A stretch of DNA of 64,000 bases from Ardenticatenaceae bacterium (GTDB taxonomy: Bacteria > Chloroflexota > Anaerolineae > Promineifilales > Promineifilaceae). The position numbers and the translations under genes are program-made. This document shows, piece by piece, positions 9,801 through 18,529 of the stretch. The notes under the pieces were generated by a model. That model did no database searches and was not told the DNA's origin. It saw only the letters and a program-made list of their open reading frames with translations. The stretch lies in the NCBI GenBank assembly GCA_020634315.1, contig JACKBV010000010.1, positions 65,911 through 129,910 on the forward strand, read 5' to 3'. Within the stretch, counting starts at the first letter, position 1, and every line of letters begins with the position of its first letter.

Positions 9801-11774
9801 TGGTCAGTTCAGGCTAACTTTGATAGTGCCTCTGGGCTGTTGGTCAATGATGGTGCCAGCGGCGGTACCACACCTTACCTGACGGATCAGTGGGTGGAGA
9901 TACGCATAGAGATTGACCTGCTGAACGATACGCAGGAATTCTATTACAACAATGTGCTTCTCTACTCTGGTACGTGGTCGGCTGAAGTAAGCGGTGGCGG
10001 TGCACTTAGTATTGCCGCGGTTGATCTGTATGCAAATGGTGCTAGCCCGATCTATTATGACGATCTGTCATTGATCGAGACTATTCCTCAGGTTTGTGAT
10101 GTAGCAGGTAATTATCCCTGGTTAAGCGTTACGCCAAGTGGCGGCACGACGGCCGCTGGGGCTAGCAGTATTGCTAACGTTACCTTCGATGCAACCGGAC
10201 TGACAAATGGTAGCTATACTGGTACCTTGTGCTTCACCAGCAACGACCCGGAAACACCATTGGTTGAAGTACCTGTAGACTTGACTGTGACTGGCAACCC
10301 ACCGTTGATCGTGGTTGATCCGTTGGAGTTAAGCAGCAGCCAGATCCCTGATACCCAGGTAACCCAAACGTTGACCATTAGCAACACGGGTGGCGCGGAC
10401 CTGGATTGGACGATAGATGAGGCTGCGGTAGGCAGTGCACCAGATGTGATCTTGTATGACAATGGGACGTTGGTTAACAGCCCCGGTACTGGTGCGGGTG
10501 GTGCGGATGAATCCGTGCTGCAAAGCACCAGTCTGACGATGAACACGCTGGGGTTTGGACACCAGGTTTCAGCTGGTAACTGGATGGCAGATGACTTCAC
10601 GGTTACTGATGCGGACGGGTGGACGATTGATGCCATGACCTTCTATGCTTACCAGACTGGCTCGACGACCGCATCAACCATAACCAACATTAATTGGACG
10701 ATATATGATGGTGATCCTGGCGCGGGTGGCTCGGCTATTGCCAGTGGCAGTGGTTTGCAGACATCAGTGTGGAGCAACATCTATCGTGTGACTGAAACAA
10801 CGTCTGGTGGTACGACTCGGCCAATTATGGAGAGCACGGTAAATACAAATGGTATCTATTTGCCGGCAGGCACATATTGGGTGGCGTGGCAAGCAGATGG
10901 CACATTGTCTTCTGGCCCTTGGGCACCGCCAATCACTATCAATGGACAGACGACGACTGGTAATGGGCTGCAATTTTCCAGTGGTGCATGGGTGCCAGCT
11001 AATGATTCTGGTACTACTACACAGCAAGGTTTACCGTTTGTTTTGGAAGGCTCAGTTGGTAATACCAGTAGTTGTAGCACGCCCAGCGACTTGACCTGGT
11101 TGAGTGTCAGCCCGACAAGTGGCACGACTGTTCCAGATAGCAGCAGCGCCGTCGAGGTGACTTATGACTCGACTGGTTTAGCTCCTGCTACTTACAGTGG
11201 CATGCTTTGTGTCAACAGTAATGATGCAACACGGTCATTGGTGCAAGTACCAGTTTCGCTGACTGTTATCGACACTTCTCCATCTTTAGTCCTGAATGGG
11301 GCAGCCGTTGCATTCGAGTCGGGTATTCCCTTCGATTGGTCGACAGAAGTTATTACGGGTAATGTGTATTGGTCGACAACGGCCGATTCAACTGCCTGTG
11401 GTAATGGTGTTAACAATACCCCTGGCTCTGGCTTTGCGGCTTGTGCGGACGCTGATCAAACCAACAGTTCCGGTGATCCATACGATGCGTATCTGATTTC
11501 TAATGCTGTTGATTTGACAGGAACCACATCCATCACCTTGACATTTGCTGCCGGTTACAATGATATTGCTGCCGGTGGTGACACGTTTGAGGTCGATGTA
11601 TGGGATGGCATGAGTTGGACAAACGTATTAACTTGGGATGAAGATCATGCTGAATTCGTGAATCTCAATTTAGATACATATGCCGGTTCTGTGATCCAAG
11701 TTCGTTTCCGTTACGCTGGAGGCGATTGGGATTGGTATGCACATGTTGATGATGTGTCGCTTACAGGTAATTAA
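6861..11774 (+). CDS. Secreted subtilisin-like (S8) serine protease with PA insert and BACON-like repeats
   Basis: 1637-residue exported protease. The signal peptide is residues 1-36 (KKHSKSLKAFTTIALFSVL...). A propeptide inhibitor-like region follows to about residue 160. Catalytic residues: Asp in VVAILDTGINSTHPS (about 197), His in DGHGSHTAS (about 272) and Ser in SGTSMSSPHNAGAVALM (about 614). Between His and Ser lies a PA (protease-associated) insert. After the catalytic domain comes an IVNAAG-linked LYLPII motif (about 795), then BACON/Ig-like repeats (VDPTSLSSSLDTGATETQ, VDPLELSSSQ...) and a terminal jelly-roll-like domain. The ribosome-binding site is AGGAGAAGG. It probably degrades extracellular protein. 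The tail after LYLPII looks like an added module. Confidence 0.92.
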   Translation: MKKHSKSLKAFTTIALFSVLVVMLFVVASSSVGATAASDAAVANNTVNDELNETAVYIIQLADSPVASYRGGVDGYAATSPAANGESDLRKSESTLAYAGYLEGVQSAFAQTLVETLDRPVVVKDTFQYAFNGLAVEMTAREASVVAKLDGVTLVQREQLEEVLTDVGPAWIGADSVWDGSASGVATKGEGIVVAILDTGINSTHPSFADIGGDGYDHTNPLGSGVYLGVCDPTNPDYQPAFDCNDKLIGVHDFIDGDGNDPNSPEDGDGHGSHTASTVAGNVVTATLYAPTTELTRTISGVAPHANIIAYDVCRNGESSQGGGCPGAALLAAAEQVVVDHMDLLDAGHPTGIATINYSISGGNNPYYDAVELAFLAATDAGVFVSASAGNSGPTAGTVAHLSPWVGTVAASTHNRALLNNLTDMTSDGASLADITGKSFSAGYGPAPIVYAGDYPNANDPGGDPGQCMQPYPAGTFDGEIVICDRGTIARVDKGANVLAGGAGGLVLANAAANGDSLNGDAHYLPAVHITYDDGVVLKAWVDANTNTVATISGTIVDLSASNGDIMASFSSRGPAGALDVLKPDITAPGVDIWAAISNDGDAIPDYGFLSGTSMSSPHNAGAVALMTAVHPDWSPQQIKSAMMSTAVNTGLYKEDGATPADPFDLGAGRVDLSMASQAALVLDETTANFTAANPVTGGDPTALNIPSMSNNECEGSCTWTRTVQSTAAYTTTWNATLSGAADIDWSVTPETFTLVPGATQTLTVTAEVGEAISGEWYFGELMLTYDAPIMPTSYDLYLPIIVNAAGSLQAPAQSNAPVQVQAIPDAHFPIAVKPYAPPVIAVDPTSLSSSLDTGATETQPITVTNEGGSDLTWSVFEGLSAPELVDWSDNFDSYTTGSQIAGQGGWEGWGGDPGAGAIVTDTVSLSSPNSVEITGPSDLVHQYSSTAGWWTYTANVYVPSDFAGNSYFILLNSYGGTNNWSVQANFDSASGLLVNDGASGGTTPYLTDQWVEIRIEIDLLNDTQEFYYNNVLLYSGTWSAEVSGGGALSIAAVDLYANGASPIYYDDLSLIETIPQVCDVAGNYPWLSVTPSGGTTAAGASSIANVTFDATGLTNGSYTGTLCFTSNDPETPLVEVPVDLTVTGNPPLIVVDPLELSSSQIPDTQVTQTLTISNTGGADLDWTIDEAAVGSAPDVILYDNGTLVNSPGTGAGGADESVLQSTSLTMNTLGFGHQVSAGNWMADDFTVTDADGWTIDAMTFYAYQTGSTTASTITNINWTIYDGDPGAGGSAIASGSGLQTSVWSNIYRVTETTSGGTTRPIMESTVNTNGIYLPAGTYWVAWQADGTLSSGPWAPPITINGQTTTGNGLQFSSGAWVPANDSGTTTQQGLPFVLEGSVGNTSSCSTPSDLTWLSVSPTSGTTVPDSSSAVEVTYDSTGLAPATYSGMLCVNSNDATRSLVQVPVSLTVIDTSPSLVLNGAAVAFESGIPFDWSTEVITGNVYWSTTADSTACGNGVNNTPGSGFAACADADQTNSSGDPYDAYLISNAVDLTGTTSITLTFAAGYNDIAAGGDTFEVDVWDGMSWTNVLTWDEDHAEFVNLNLDTYAGSVIQVRFRYAGGDWDWYAHVDDVSLTGN

Positions 11775-11844
11775 TTAGTTGTAGGCAGTAAAGTGTGTAC
11801 CAGGTTAGGCAACTAATCTGGTAAGGACTTTACGCTTTGAAAAG

Positions 11845-11880
11845 AAGGCAGGCGATGGTGTTCCATTGCCTGCCTTTTTT
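11845..11880 (+). terminator. Rho-independent terminator of the protease gene
   Basis: AAGGCAGGC (11845-11853) pairs with GCCTGCCTT (11869-11877). The stem extends inward with ATGG/CCAT, and a T-run follows (11875-11880). It lies 71 nt after the stop codon. Confidence 0.85.
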
Positions 11881-11985
11881 ATTTATATGGTATGTTGTGT
11901 TTCGTCTGCTTTTCTTTTATGATAGCCCTATTGACTCACCAGTTAAACGTCAACTGACAGATACACATAAAAGGAGAAGCGTATA

Positions 11986-13857
11986 ATGAGGCGTAAGCAA
12001 AGCTTTTTGTTTTTAGCAGTTTTGATGGCGTTGCTTTTGTTGCTGCCGGTTGTTGTATTGGCGCAACAGGGCAAGATTGTGGAGCCGGATTCGGCGGAGA
12101 CCCTGTTGGAACAGGCAAGGGCACGGGCTGCGGAACGGGAAACGGCCGTTTCCCCCTCTTCCTTTACCTCATTTTTCCCACAAGCAGTCGAATACCCGCT
12201 GTTAGTCGGTGTGGACAATACGGCTGTGCCTGTCTACCAGATTGATCCTGTCACCAACAATACTGTGCAAGCGTTCACGAATGCAGAGGTTTGGGGAGCT
12301 GCTTTCGATGAAGTCAACAATCGCCTCTTTTTCAACAGTGGTTCTACACTGTATGAATGGCCCATTGGCGGTGCGGTTAATCAACTAGGGACGATTGTCG
12401 ATACCGGTGGTGTGGCGCAGGCTATTGTGGGCCTGGCTTTTCATAATGGGACATTATATGGAACAAAGAATATCGCTAATGAGGCTGTGTACATAATTGA
12501 TCCTACAACTCTGGTGGCGACGGTTTATATTGATTATGTGGATGCAGATTATGATTTTGGGGGATTGGCGGTTAATCCCGCTACTGGCGAACTATATGCG
12601 ACCAATGATGATGCCGCTCCCTTTGGTTCAGGATTGTTTCGCATCAATTTAGATGGCACGGCGACGCAAGTTGCTCCTTATCCTGCGGGGCAAACGGATA
12701 TTGATGGCCTGACAATTGGTGATGATGGGTACGCCTATCTTGTGATCGATGAACCGGGTTTCATCTATGTTTATGATTTTGCGGCTGGTGCTTATACTAC
12801 GCCGCTTACCAATCCCTGGTCTACGGCCGAATTGTTTTCTGGTGGAGCGTGGATTAGTGATGTGCAGGCGCAAGTCGCTGTGGCGCATTTGGCGCCGTTT
12901 GCTGTGGGAGCGGAAACGGCCGTTACCATTACCCTAAACAGCACGCCAGTCCTCACCAATTTCCTTTACGGCGATTCCACACCTTACATGGGCGTGCCTG
13001 CCGGTGCTGCCGACTTAGCCGTTTATCCTGCCGGGAGCGCGACGCCAGCCATTACCGCCACCTTCAACCTGACCGGCGGATTAGATTATTCCATTGTCGC
13101 CATCGGTGATGGCGTTAATCAGCCATTGCAACTGGTGGCGTTGGCCGACGATAACAGCGCCCCAACTGCTGGCAATGCCAAATTGCGTTTAGGCCACCTG
13201 TCGCCCTTTGCCTCTGTGATGGCCGACACGCTGGCGGACATTCGCTTGCAAGATGGGACGCCGGTGTTGACAAATGTGCTGTACAGCGCAATCGTGGGGT
13301 ATCTTGAGCTGCCGGCCGGTGAATATGATTTGAAGGTGACAACACCGGGCGGCGGTGTCACCTTGATTGACCCCTTGCCAGTAACATTTGTCGATGGTCA
13401 GATTGTCAATGTCTTTGCCACCGGTGACGGGAATAATCAGCCATTCGGCGCTTTTGCCTGGCCGCCCGATGCGGAAGGCGCATTCTTGCCGTTGGCCGAG
13501 TATGGTGTGGTTGTGTCGGCTGACGTGACAGCGCAATCTGGGATGCCGGGTGCGCTGGTCACTTATACATTGGCGCTGACCAATACTGGCAATTTGACCG
13601 ACAGCTTCAGCTTCACGGCTGCGGGCAATGATTGGGCTGTCGAATTGCCAATGGCTGTGACTCTGGCTGTGAGCGAAACGATTGAGGCCAGTGTGGTGGT
13701 GACGATTCCCGTTGCTGCGCCTGATATGGCTGTGGATGTTGTGACTGTGACGGTAACGTCGCAGGGGAATGCCAGTGTGAGTGATGGGTTGACATTGACG
13801 ACAACGGCCGTTTCCCCCATGCGCTACCTATATTTGCCGATTATCATGAAGCCGTAA
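11986..13857 (+). CDS. Secreted DUF4397-type protein with N-terminal propeller-like region
   Basis: 623 residues with a clear signal peptide ending LLLLPVVVLAQQ. Residues about 65-290 contain propeller-like repeats (for example GLAFHNGTLYGTKNIANEAV and GLAVNPATGELYATNDD). Residues 290-500 hold two copies of a DUF4397-like domain (HLAPFAVGAETAVTITLNST and HLSPFASVMADTLADIRLQD). A NEW3/CARDB-like beta domain follows. The C-terminus is RYLYLPIIMKP, the short hydrophobic tail seen in other secreted proteins of this window. A ribosome-binding site AAAGGAGAAG precedes the ATG. An extracellular or cell-surface role is inferred. The substrate is unknown. Confidence 0.7.
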   Translation: MRRKQSFLFLAVLMALLLLLPVVVLAQQGKIVEPDSAETLLEQARARAAERETAVSPSSFTSFFPQAVEYPLLVGVDNTAVPVYQIDPVTNNTVQAFTNAEVWGAAFDEVNNRLFFNSGSTLYEWPIGGAVNQLGTIVDTGGVAQAIVGLAFHNGTLYGTKNIANEAVYIIDPTTLVATVYIDYVDADYDFGGLAVNPATGELYATNDDAAPFGSGLFRINLDGTATQVAPYPAGQTDIDGLTIGDDGYAYLVIDEPGFIYVYDFAAGAYTTPLTNPWSTAELFSGGAWISDVQAQVAVAHLAPFAVGAETAVTITLNSTPVLTNFLYGDSTPYMGVPAGAADLAVYPAGSATPAITATFNLTGGLDYSIVAIGDGVNQPLQLVALADDNSAPTAGNAKLRLGHLSPFASVMADTLADIRLQDGTPVLTNVLYSAIVGYLELPAGEYDLKVTTPGGGVTLIDPLPVTFVDGQIVNVFATGDGNNQPFGAFAWPPDAEGAFLPLAEYGVVVSADVTAQSGMPGALVTYTLALTNTGNLTDSFSFTAAGNDWAVELPMAVTLAVSETIEASVVVTIPVAAPDMAVDVVTVTVTSQGNASVSDGLTLTTTAVSPMRYLYLPIIMKP

Positions 13858-13899
13858 AAAGTATTGGCTGGTAATCCGCTAACTTAGCAGAACTTGTAG

Positions 13900-13928
13900 A
13901 ACCCTGACCATCACTGGTCAGGGTTTTA
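13900..13928 (+). terminator. Rho-independent terminator after the DUF4397 protein gene
   Basis: AACCCTGACCA (13900-13910) pairs perfectly with TGGTCAGGGTT (13915-13925) over a 4-nt loop, followed by TTTTATCTTGT. It lies 43 nt past the stop codon. Confidence 0.85.
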
Positions 13929-13995
13929 TCTTGTCTGGGAGGCGTGTTATAATTTTGCGGGACTTTAGTACCGCATTGCAACATAAGGATAAGCT

Positions 13996-16437
13996 TTGTT
14001 TTCATTGATTTTGTGGCAGGCTAAAGCTACATGGCAGTTTGATTTTCTCTCGGCATTGGTGGGGGTGCTCGTGGGTGTTTTGCTGGCGCTGGCGGGGCAG
14101 CGTGTGCGCCCTGTCGTTATGCACTATTGGCGGCAGACGCGTGGCCGTATGCAGCAGCGTCTGGCACAGGCGCGAGCCGGGGTGGAAGGGCGATTGATGG
14201 AGGAAACGGCCGTTTACACCCAGCGCTATCACCTCGGCCAGAAATGGGCAAGCCTGGAACAAATCTTTGTCTCGCCGCGCTTTTTACTCCCCCCAGCCGA
14301 TATTGATCCATATCATTTGCCAGATTGGGGTGCCGGTCAGCTAGACTTTGTCTGGCCGGAACTGGCTGCCAATGTTGCCACGCCCCCCATGCCAGAAATG
14401 GGCCTGTCGCAGCTGCTGCTAACAGGACAACGTGTCGCCATTTTGGCAGAGCCAGGAGCGGGAAAGACGACCCTTTTGGCGTACATGGCGTATTTGTGCG
14501 CCACAGCGACACATGATGGCGATCATGCATTTTTGGCAAATCGCCTGCCCGTTTTGTTGCATCTGGCCGAACTCGATGTCACTGGCGATATGACTGATGC
14601 GCTTGCGCCACTTGTGGATGTTTTGCAGCGGCGCAGCAGCTCCGAAAATCGGGCTGAGATTGACGAATTGTTGCAGCAAAAAGCGCGTACTGGCAATTTG
14701 CTGCTGCTTTTGGATGGTTGGGATGAACTGGCGTCGGCGCAGCATGAGCTATTTTTGAACTGGCTGCGGCGTTTGTGTAAATCGTATGCAGATGTACACA
14801 TGATCGCCGTAACGGCCGTTACCGATTACGGTCCGTTGTTGTCCTTAGGTTTCACCTGGACCATCTTGCGCCCCTGGCGTCCGCGCGAAGTTGAATTGTT
14901 CGCCGCCGGGTGGGCTAAAGTGCTCTCCAATAACCCGCTGCCCATTAATCGTTACTGGATACCGGGCCGTCAGCCGCTCGACATAACGCAGCGCTTTTGG
15001 ATGGTTGCTTTTGGCAAGCATGTCAGCGCCGCAACTGAGCCGCGCCGCCAATATGAACAAATGGCGATGAGTTTGCCTGCTTTTTACACGCAGGGATTGT
15101 CCATTCCTCAGCAAAAGGTGGCCCGCCTGTTTTGGCAGCATTTGGCCTATGCACAAAAATCGCAGCGCCTCTTGAGTTTAGCCCCGGATGATGTGCAGCG
15201 TCTGGCTGATGAGGCTTTGGCCGCCGCCGAGAATCTCGATGAGCCGGTGACGCAGCAAGATTTGCTGGCATCTTTGGCACAGTCGCCGTTGTTTGTGCAA
15301 GATGGAAACGGCCGTTTCCGTTTCCTGAGCGGCGTCTGGCGCGATTTTTTGGCCGCGCAATACATGGTCGCGCACGAGATTGCTCCCACAGACAAGGTGC
15401 GTGATCCTTATTGGAGCGGCGTGCTCCGTTTTTATGTGGCTCAGGTTGATGCTGGTGAACTGGCAAATCCGCTGTTACAAGCGGAAGTTACCAGTTTGAT
15501 GCGCAACGGCTTGTTCCAGGTGGCGAGTTGGATGCCAGAGGCCGCTGATGCTGGCGAATGGCGGCGGCGCACGTTAATCTTGCTCGGCCAATTGGCACGC
15601 CAGCGCACGTTTACGCGCTTGCTGCGGCAGCGGGCGGCGGCGGCTCTCGTGCAAACGGCGGAAAGCGGCACAATGGCCTTCGTCAAGCAGCTATTGGAAC
15701 GCTCCGATCCTTTCTTGCGGCGCACCGGGGTTGTGGCGTTATCTTATTTGGGATTAACAGAACCGGGTGAGGTCGTGAAGCTGCTGGAGACCTTTTTGGA
15801 GGATGGCGATGGATTGGTGCGGCAAACGGCCGTTGCCGCTTTGGCCTGGTTAGCCACGCCAGTTGCCGAAAAACCGCTCCTGGCGGCACTCATTCAGGGG
15901 GATGAAGGCATGAGCCAAACGGCGGCTAAATGTTTGGCCCTAAATGGCAAGGAAGGGGTGGAGATTTTGCGGGAAGCCTTGGAGGATGAGTCTGCACAAG
16001 TGCGACGCGCAGCAATGGAAGGATTGCTGGTGTTGGCTGAGCCGTGGGTGGAAAAGGCATTGGCGCAAGTGGAACGGAAGGACGCCGATTGGGAGGTACG
16101 TGCCGCTGCCACCGATGCGCTTAATCGTTTGCGCAGTCGCAGCAAAGCGCATCCCTGGCGGCCATTGGCGCCTAAACAGCAGCGCTGGCTGGTGGAATAT
16201 GCGGCTCAGGAAAACCGGGTTGTCCCGGATGGGGCGGCGGCACAACCGTTCCTGGTACAGGTATTGGCTGAGTCACCGCAATCGGCAATTCGCACGGCAG
16301 CGGCATTGACGCTAGGCCAATTCCCACAGGTGGAGTCGATTCCCGCCCTGGAAACGGCCGTTCGCGACAGCGATCCCCAGGTACAAGAAGCCGCTTTTAC
16401 GACACTTTGTTTAATTCACCGAGCATTTACACCATGA
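13996..16437 (+). CDS. Membrane-anchored NACHT NTPase with C-terminal HEAT repeats
   Basis: 813 residues starting at TTG with AAGGAT upstream. An N-terminal transmembrane segment (FLSALVGVLVGVLLALAG) is followed by a basic stretch. The NACHT-type STAND module has Walker A VAILAEPGAGKTTLLAYMAY (about residue 150) and Walker B LLLLLDGWDEL (about 238). From about residue 560, HEAT-like repeats carry alternating motifs such as FLRRTGVVALSYLGL, LVRQTAVAALAWLA and QVRRAAMEGLLVLAE. STAND NTPases are switch proteins in signalling and phage defence. Whether this one is a defence sensor or a regulator is unknown, and no separate effector domain is visible. Its TGA overlaps the ATG of the next gene. It carries five ACGGCCGT palindromes. 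Confidence 0.8.
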   Translation: MFSLILWQAKATWQFDFLSALVGVLVGVLLALAGQRVRPVVMHYWRQTRGRMQQRLAQARAGVEGRLMEETAVYTQRYHLGQKWASLEQIFVSPRFLLPPADIDPYHLPDWGAGQLDFVWPELAANVATPPMPEMGLSQLLLTGQRVAILAEPGAGKTTLLAYMAYLCATATHDGDHAFLANRLPVLLHLAELDVTGDMTDALAPLVDVLQRRSSSENRAEIDELLQQKARTGNLLLLLDGWDELASAQHELFLNWLRRLCKSYADVHMIAVTAVTDYGPLLSLGFTWTILRPWRPREVELFAAGWAKVLSNNPLPINRYWIPGRQPLDITQRFWMVAFGKHVSAATEPRRQYEQMAMSLPAFYTQGLSIPQQKVARLFWQHLAYAQKSQRLLSLAPDDVQRLADEALAAAENLDEPVTQQDLLASLAQSPLFVQDGNGRFRFLSGVWRDFLAAQYMVAHEIAPTDKVRDPYWSGVLRFYVAQVDAGELANPLLQAEVTSLMRNGLFQVASWMPEAADAGEWRRRTLILLGQLARQRTFTRLLRQRAAAALVQTAESGTMAFVKQLLERSDPFLRRTGVVALSYLGLTEPGEVVKLLETFLEDGDGLVRQTAVAALAWLATPVAEKPLLAALIQGDEGMSQTAAKCLALNGKEGVEILREALEDESAQVRRAAMEGLLVLAEPWVEKALAQVERKDADWEVRAAATDALNRLRSRSKAHPWRPLAPKQQRWLVEYAAQENRVVPDGAAAQPFLVQVLAESPQSAIRTAAALTLGQFPQVESIPALETAVRDSDPQVQEAAFTTLCLIHRAFTP

Positions 16438-16964
16438 AACCATTAATTGGCACAGATTTGAAACGATTCCTCCGCGATTATAAACGTCAGTATCGGCCCC
16501 AGGCTGATTTGGTAGCCCTGTTACAAAGCATTGAATATCCGGCAAATGTCGGCTCGATTTTCCGTGCCGCAGATGGCGCTGGTGTTACGGAATTGGTGCT
16601 GACCGGCATCACGCCGACCCCGCCTCATCCAACCATCGACAAAGTGGGGCGCTTTAAGAGTTTGCGCGTTCCCTGGCGTTATGTGCAAGACCCCTTGATC
16701 GCGATTTCTGACCTGAAGGGGAAGGGGTATCATGTCGTGGCGGTGGAGTTGGCGGATACGGCCGTTCCCTATTACCAATACCCATATCCCGAAAAAACCT
16801 GCCTCGTTGTCGGCCATGAAGATCATGGCGTCACCAAGGCCACGCTGGCCGCTTGCGATGGAGCCGTTTTCCTGCCCATGTATGGCAAAGGGCTTTCGCT
16901 GAACGTCCATGTTGCCCTCAGTATTGTCCTCTATCACATCTTGCATCAGTCTATGGCTGGTTGA
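16434..16964 (+). CDS. SpoU/TrmH-family RNA 2'-O-methyltransferase
   Basis: 176 residues. The three SPOUT motifs are visible: IEYPANVGSIFRAADGAGV (motif 1, with N and R), CLVVGHEDHGVTK (motif 2) and LPMYGKGLSLNVHVALSIVLY (motif 3). This architecture methylates the ribose 2'-OH of a tRNA or rRNA nucleotide using SAM in a knotted dimer. The short form without an N-terminal domain resembles TrmH or small SpoU proteins, and the target cannot be set. The ATG overlaps the NACHT stop codon (ATGA), which indicates translational coupling. The frame is open upstream to 16407, but the ATG at 16434 is preferred. Confidence 0.88.
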   Translation: MKPLIGTDLKRFLRDYKRQYRPQADLVALLQSIEYPANVGSIFRAADGAGVTELVLTGITPTPPHPTIDKVGRFKSLRVPWRYVQDPLIAISDLKGKGYHVVAVELADTAVPYYQYPYPEKTCLVVGHEDHGVTKATLAACDGAVFLPMYGKGLSLNVHVALSIVLYHILHQSMAG

Positions 16965-17245
16965 CTCCACTCCATTTGGAGATCGCTGATTTACCCTTTC
17001 CATTTCAATTTTTCTCTGGTATACTACTTTCAATACAACATGCGGGGTATTACAACAAAACTTTTGTGATGCGGTTGGTTTTGTTTTCCCCAAACAAAGC
17101 CAAATCGCGCTAAATTTCCGAGTAGATTTCACCGGCGGTTGCCGACCACTATGAATGAGAAAATGCGCGAAGGACGCTAGAATTCTTTTTTTCTCTGCAT
17201 CTTTGCGTTAAGTTATTTCCGAAGGGGACAACATGCGTGGTACGC

Positions 17246-17311
17246 ACCACCATGAATGAAAATCGTAGGTCGGATTGCTAATCCGACTATCGGATTAACA
17301 ATCCGATTTAC
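17246..17311 (+). repeat. 66-bp palindromic element, copy A (upstream of dnaN)
   Basis: Matches the reverse complement of 42998-43063 at all but one position over 66 bp. The core is a hairpin: GGATTGCTAATCCGA pairs with TCGGATTAACAATCC over a CTA loop with one mismatch. The element ends 15 nt before the dnaN ATG, just ahead of the ribosome-binding site. Confidence 0.85.
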
Positions 17312-17326
17312 ATGAGGAGAAGGGCC

Positions 17327-18460
17327 ATGAAGGTTTCCTGTTTGCAAGAGAACTTAGCGAAAGGGTTGAGCATTGTTGGGCGTGCCGTGAGCACGCGCTC
17401 GACACTGCCGGTATTGGGAAATGTATTGTTGGCAACAGATAACGGCCGTCTCAAATTATCAGCCACCAATCTGGAAATCGTCATTACGTGCTGGATTGGC
17501 GCGAAGGTTGAAGAAGAAGGCGCCATCACCGTTCCCGCCCGTACCCTCAATGATTTGGTCAGCACCTTGCCACAAGACCGGGTTGACCTCATCCTCAACG
17601 AAACCACGCAAACGCTGCATGTTTCCTGCTTGCGCACGCAGGCCAATATCAAAGGGATTGATGCCCAAGAATTCCCCCTGGTTCCGGAACCTGACCGTGA
17701 AAATCGGATTCGCGTGGAAGCGGCCGTTTTCAAACAAATGATCAGCCAGGTAGCCTTTGCGGCGGCCGTTGATGATGCCCGTCCCACCTTGACCGGCGTC
17801 TCAACCTCATTTGAAGGCAGCCAGGTAATGATGGCGGCAACAGATGGATTCCGCCTCTCCTTGCGTTCAGCGCACATTCCCAGCTATGTCGAAGAATCCT
17901 TCACGGTTATCGTCCCGGCGCGTGCGCTGCACGAAGTCGCCCGCGTCACCGGCGATGATGTCGAAGCCATCTACCTTTCCATGCCGGAAGGGCGTAACCA
18001 AATTATCTTCGATATGGACAATGTGCTGCTTGTCTCGCAATTAATTGATGGCAGTTTCCCCGATTACACGCCCATCATCCCCAAAAAGCGTAGTACACGC
18101 ACGGTTGTCAGCACGGCCGATTTCCGCAAAGCATGTAAAACGGCCGATATTTTTGCGCGAGAATCCAGCCACACGGCACGCGTCTCGGTAGAACCGGGCG
18201 ACGAAATTACGCCTGCCTTTGCGACTATTGCCGCCACCAGCACCGAAACGGGCAATAACGTGGCACAAATTGACGCCAGTGTCGATGGCAACCCCATTGA
18301 AATCGCCTTTAACGTGAAGTACATGACGGATGTGCTCAATGTGATTGATACACCACAAGTGGCTTTAGAAACGACAACCGCCATGGAACCAGGCGTGATT
18401 AAGCCGGTAGGCGACAACGATTTTGTCCACATTATCATGCCGATGCATTTCGGCCGTTAG
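17327..18460 (+). CDS. dnaN: DNA polymerase III beta subunit (sliding clamp)
   Basis: 377 residues. The ring-shaped clamp that tethers DNA polymerase III to its template. The start MKVSCLQENLAKGLSIVGRAV and the motifs TLPVLGNVLLATDNGRLKLSATNLEI, LTGVSTSFEG, ATDGFRLSLR and the C-terminal IMPMHFGR (clamp end, usually MPMR-L) are diagnostic of the three-domain DnaN family. The ATG at 17327 has GGAG 8 nt upstream. An in-frame ATG at 17312 overlaps that ribosome-binding site and is less likely. It is not next to dnaA, recF or gyrB, so this is not an ordinary origin cluster. A 362-bp leader precedes it, holding the 66-bp palindromic element. Confidence 0.95.
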   Translation: MKVSCLQENLAKGLSIVGRAVSTRSTLPVLGNVLLATDNGRLKLSATNLEIVITCWIGAKVEEEGAITVPARTLNDLVSTLPQDRVDLILNETTQTLHVSCLRTQANIKGIDAQEFPLVPEPDRENRIRVEAAVFKQMISQVAFAAAVDDARPTLTGVSTSFEGSQVMMAATDGFRLSLRSAHIPSYVEESFTVIVPARALHEVARVTGDDVEAIYLSMPEGRNQIIFDMDNVLLVSQLIDGSFPDYTPIIPKKRSTRTVVSTADFRKACKTADIFARESSHTARVSVEPGDEITPAFATIAATSTETGNNVAQIDASVDGNPIEIAFNVKYMTDVLNVIDTPQVALETTTAMEPGVIKPVGDNDFVHIIMPMHFGR

Positions 18461-18478
18461 CAGCTGGCGACTGACAAT

Positions 18479-18514
18479 GAACGGTTGACGTGTCTGAATT
18501 CGCGCCAACCGTTC
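18479..18514. terminator. Putative bidirectional terminator between dnaN and chlD
   Basis: GAACGGTTG (18479-18487) pairs with CAACCGTTC (18506-18514). It sits between the convergent stop codons of dnaN and the chelatase gene. There is no strong T-run on either side, so the terminator role is tentative. Confidence 0.45.
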
Positions 18515-18529
18515 GTCAAATACAAGCAT

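Noticed and set aside
17000..17330. Replication origin near dnaN
   Set aside because: No dnaA gene, no cluster of DnaA boxes (TTATCCACA), and no recF or gyrB neighbour were found.
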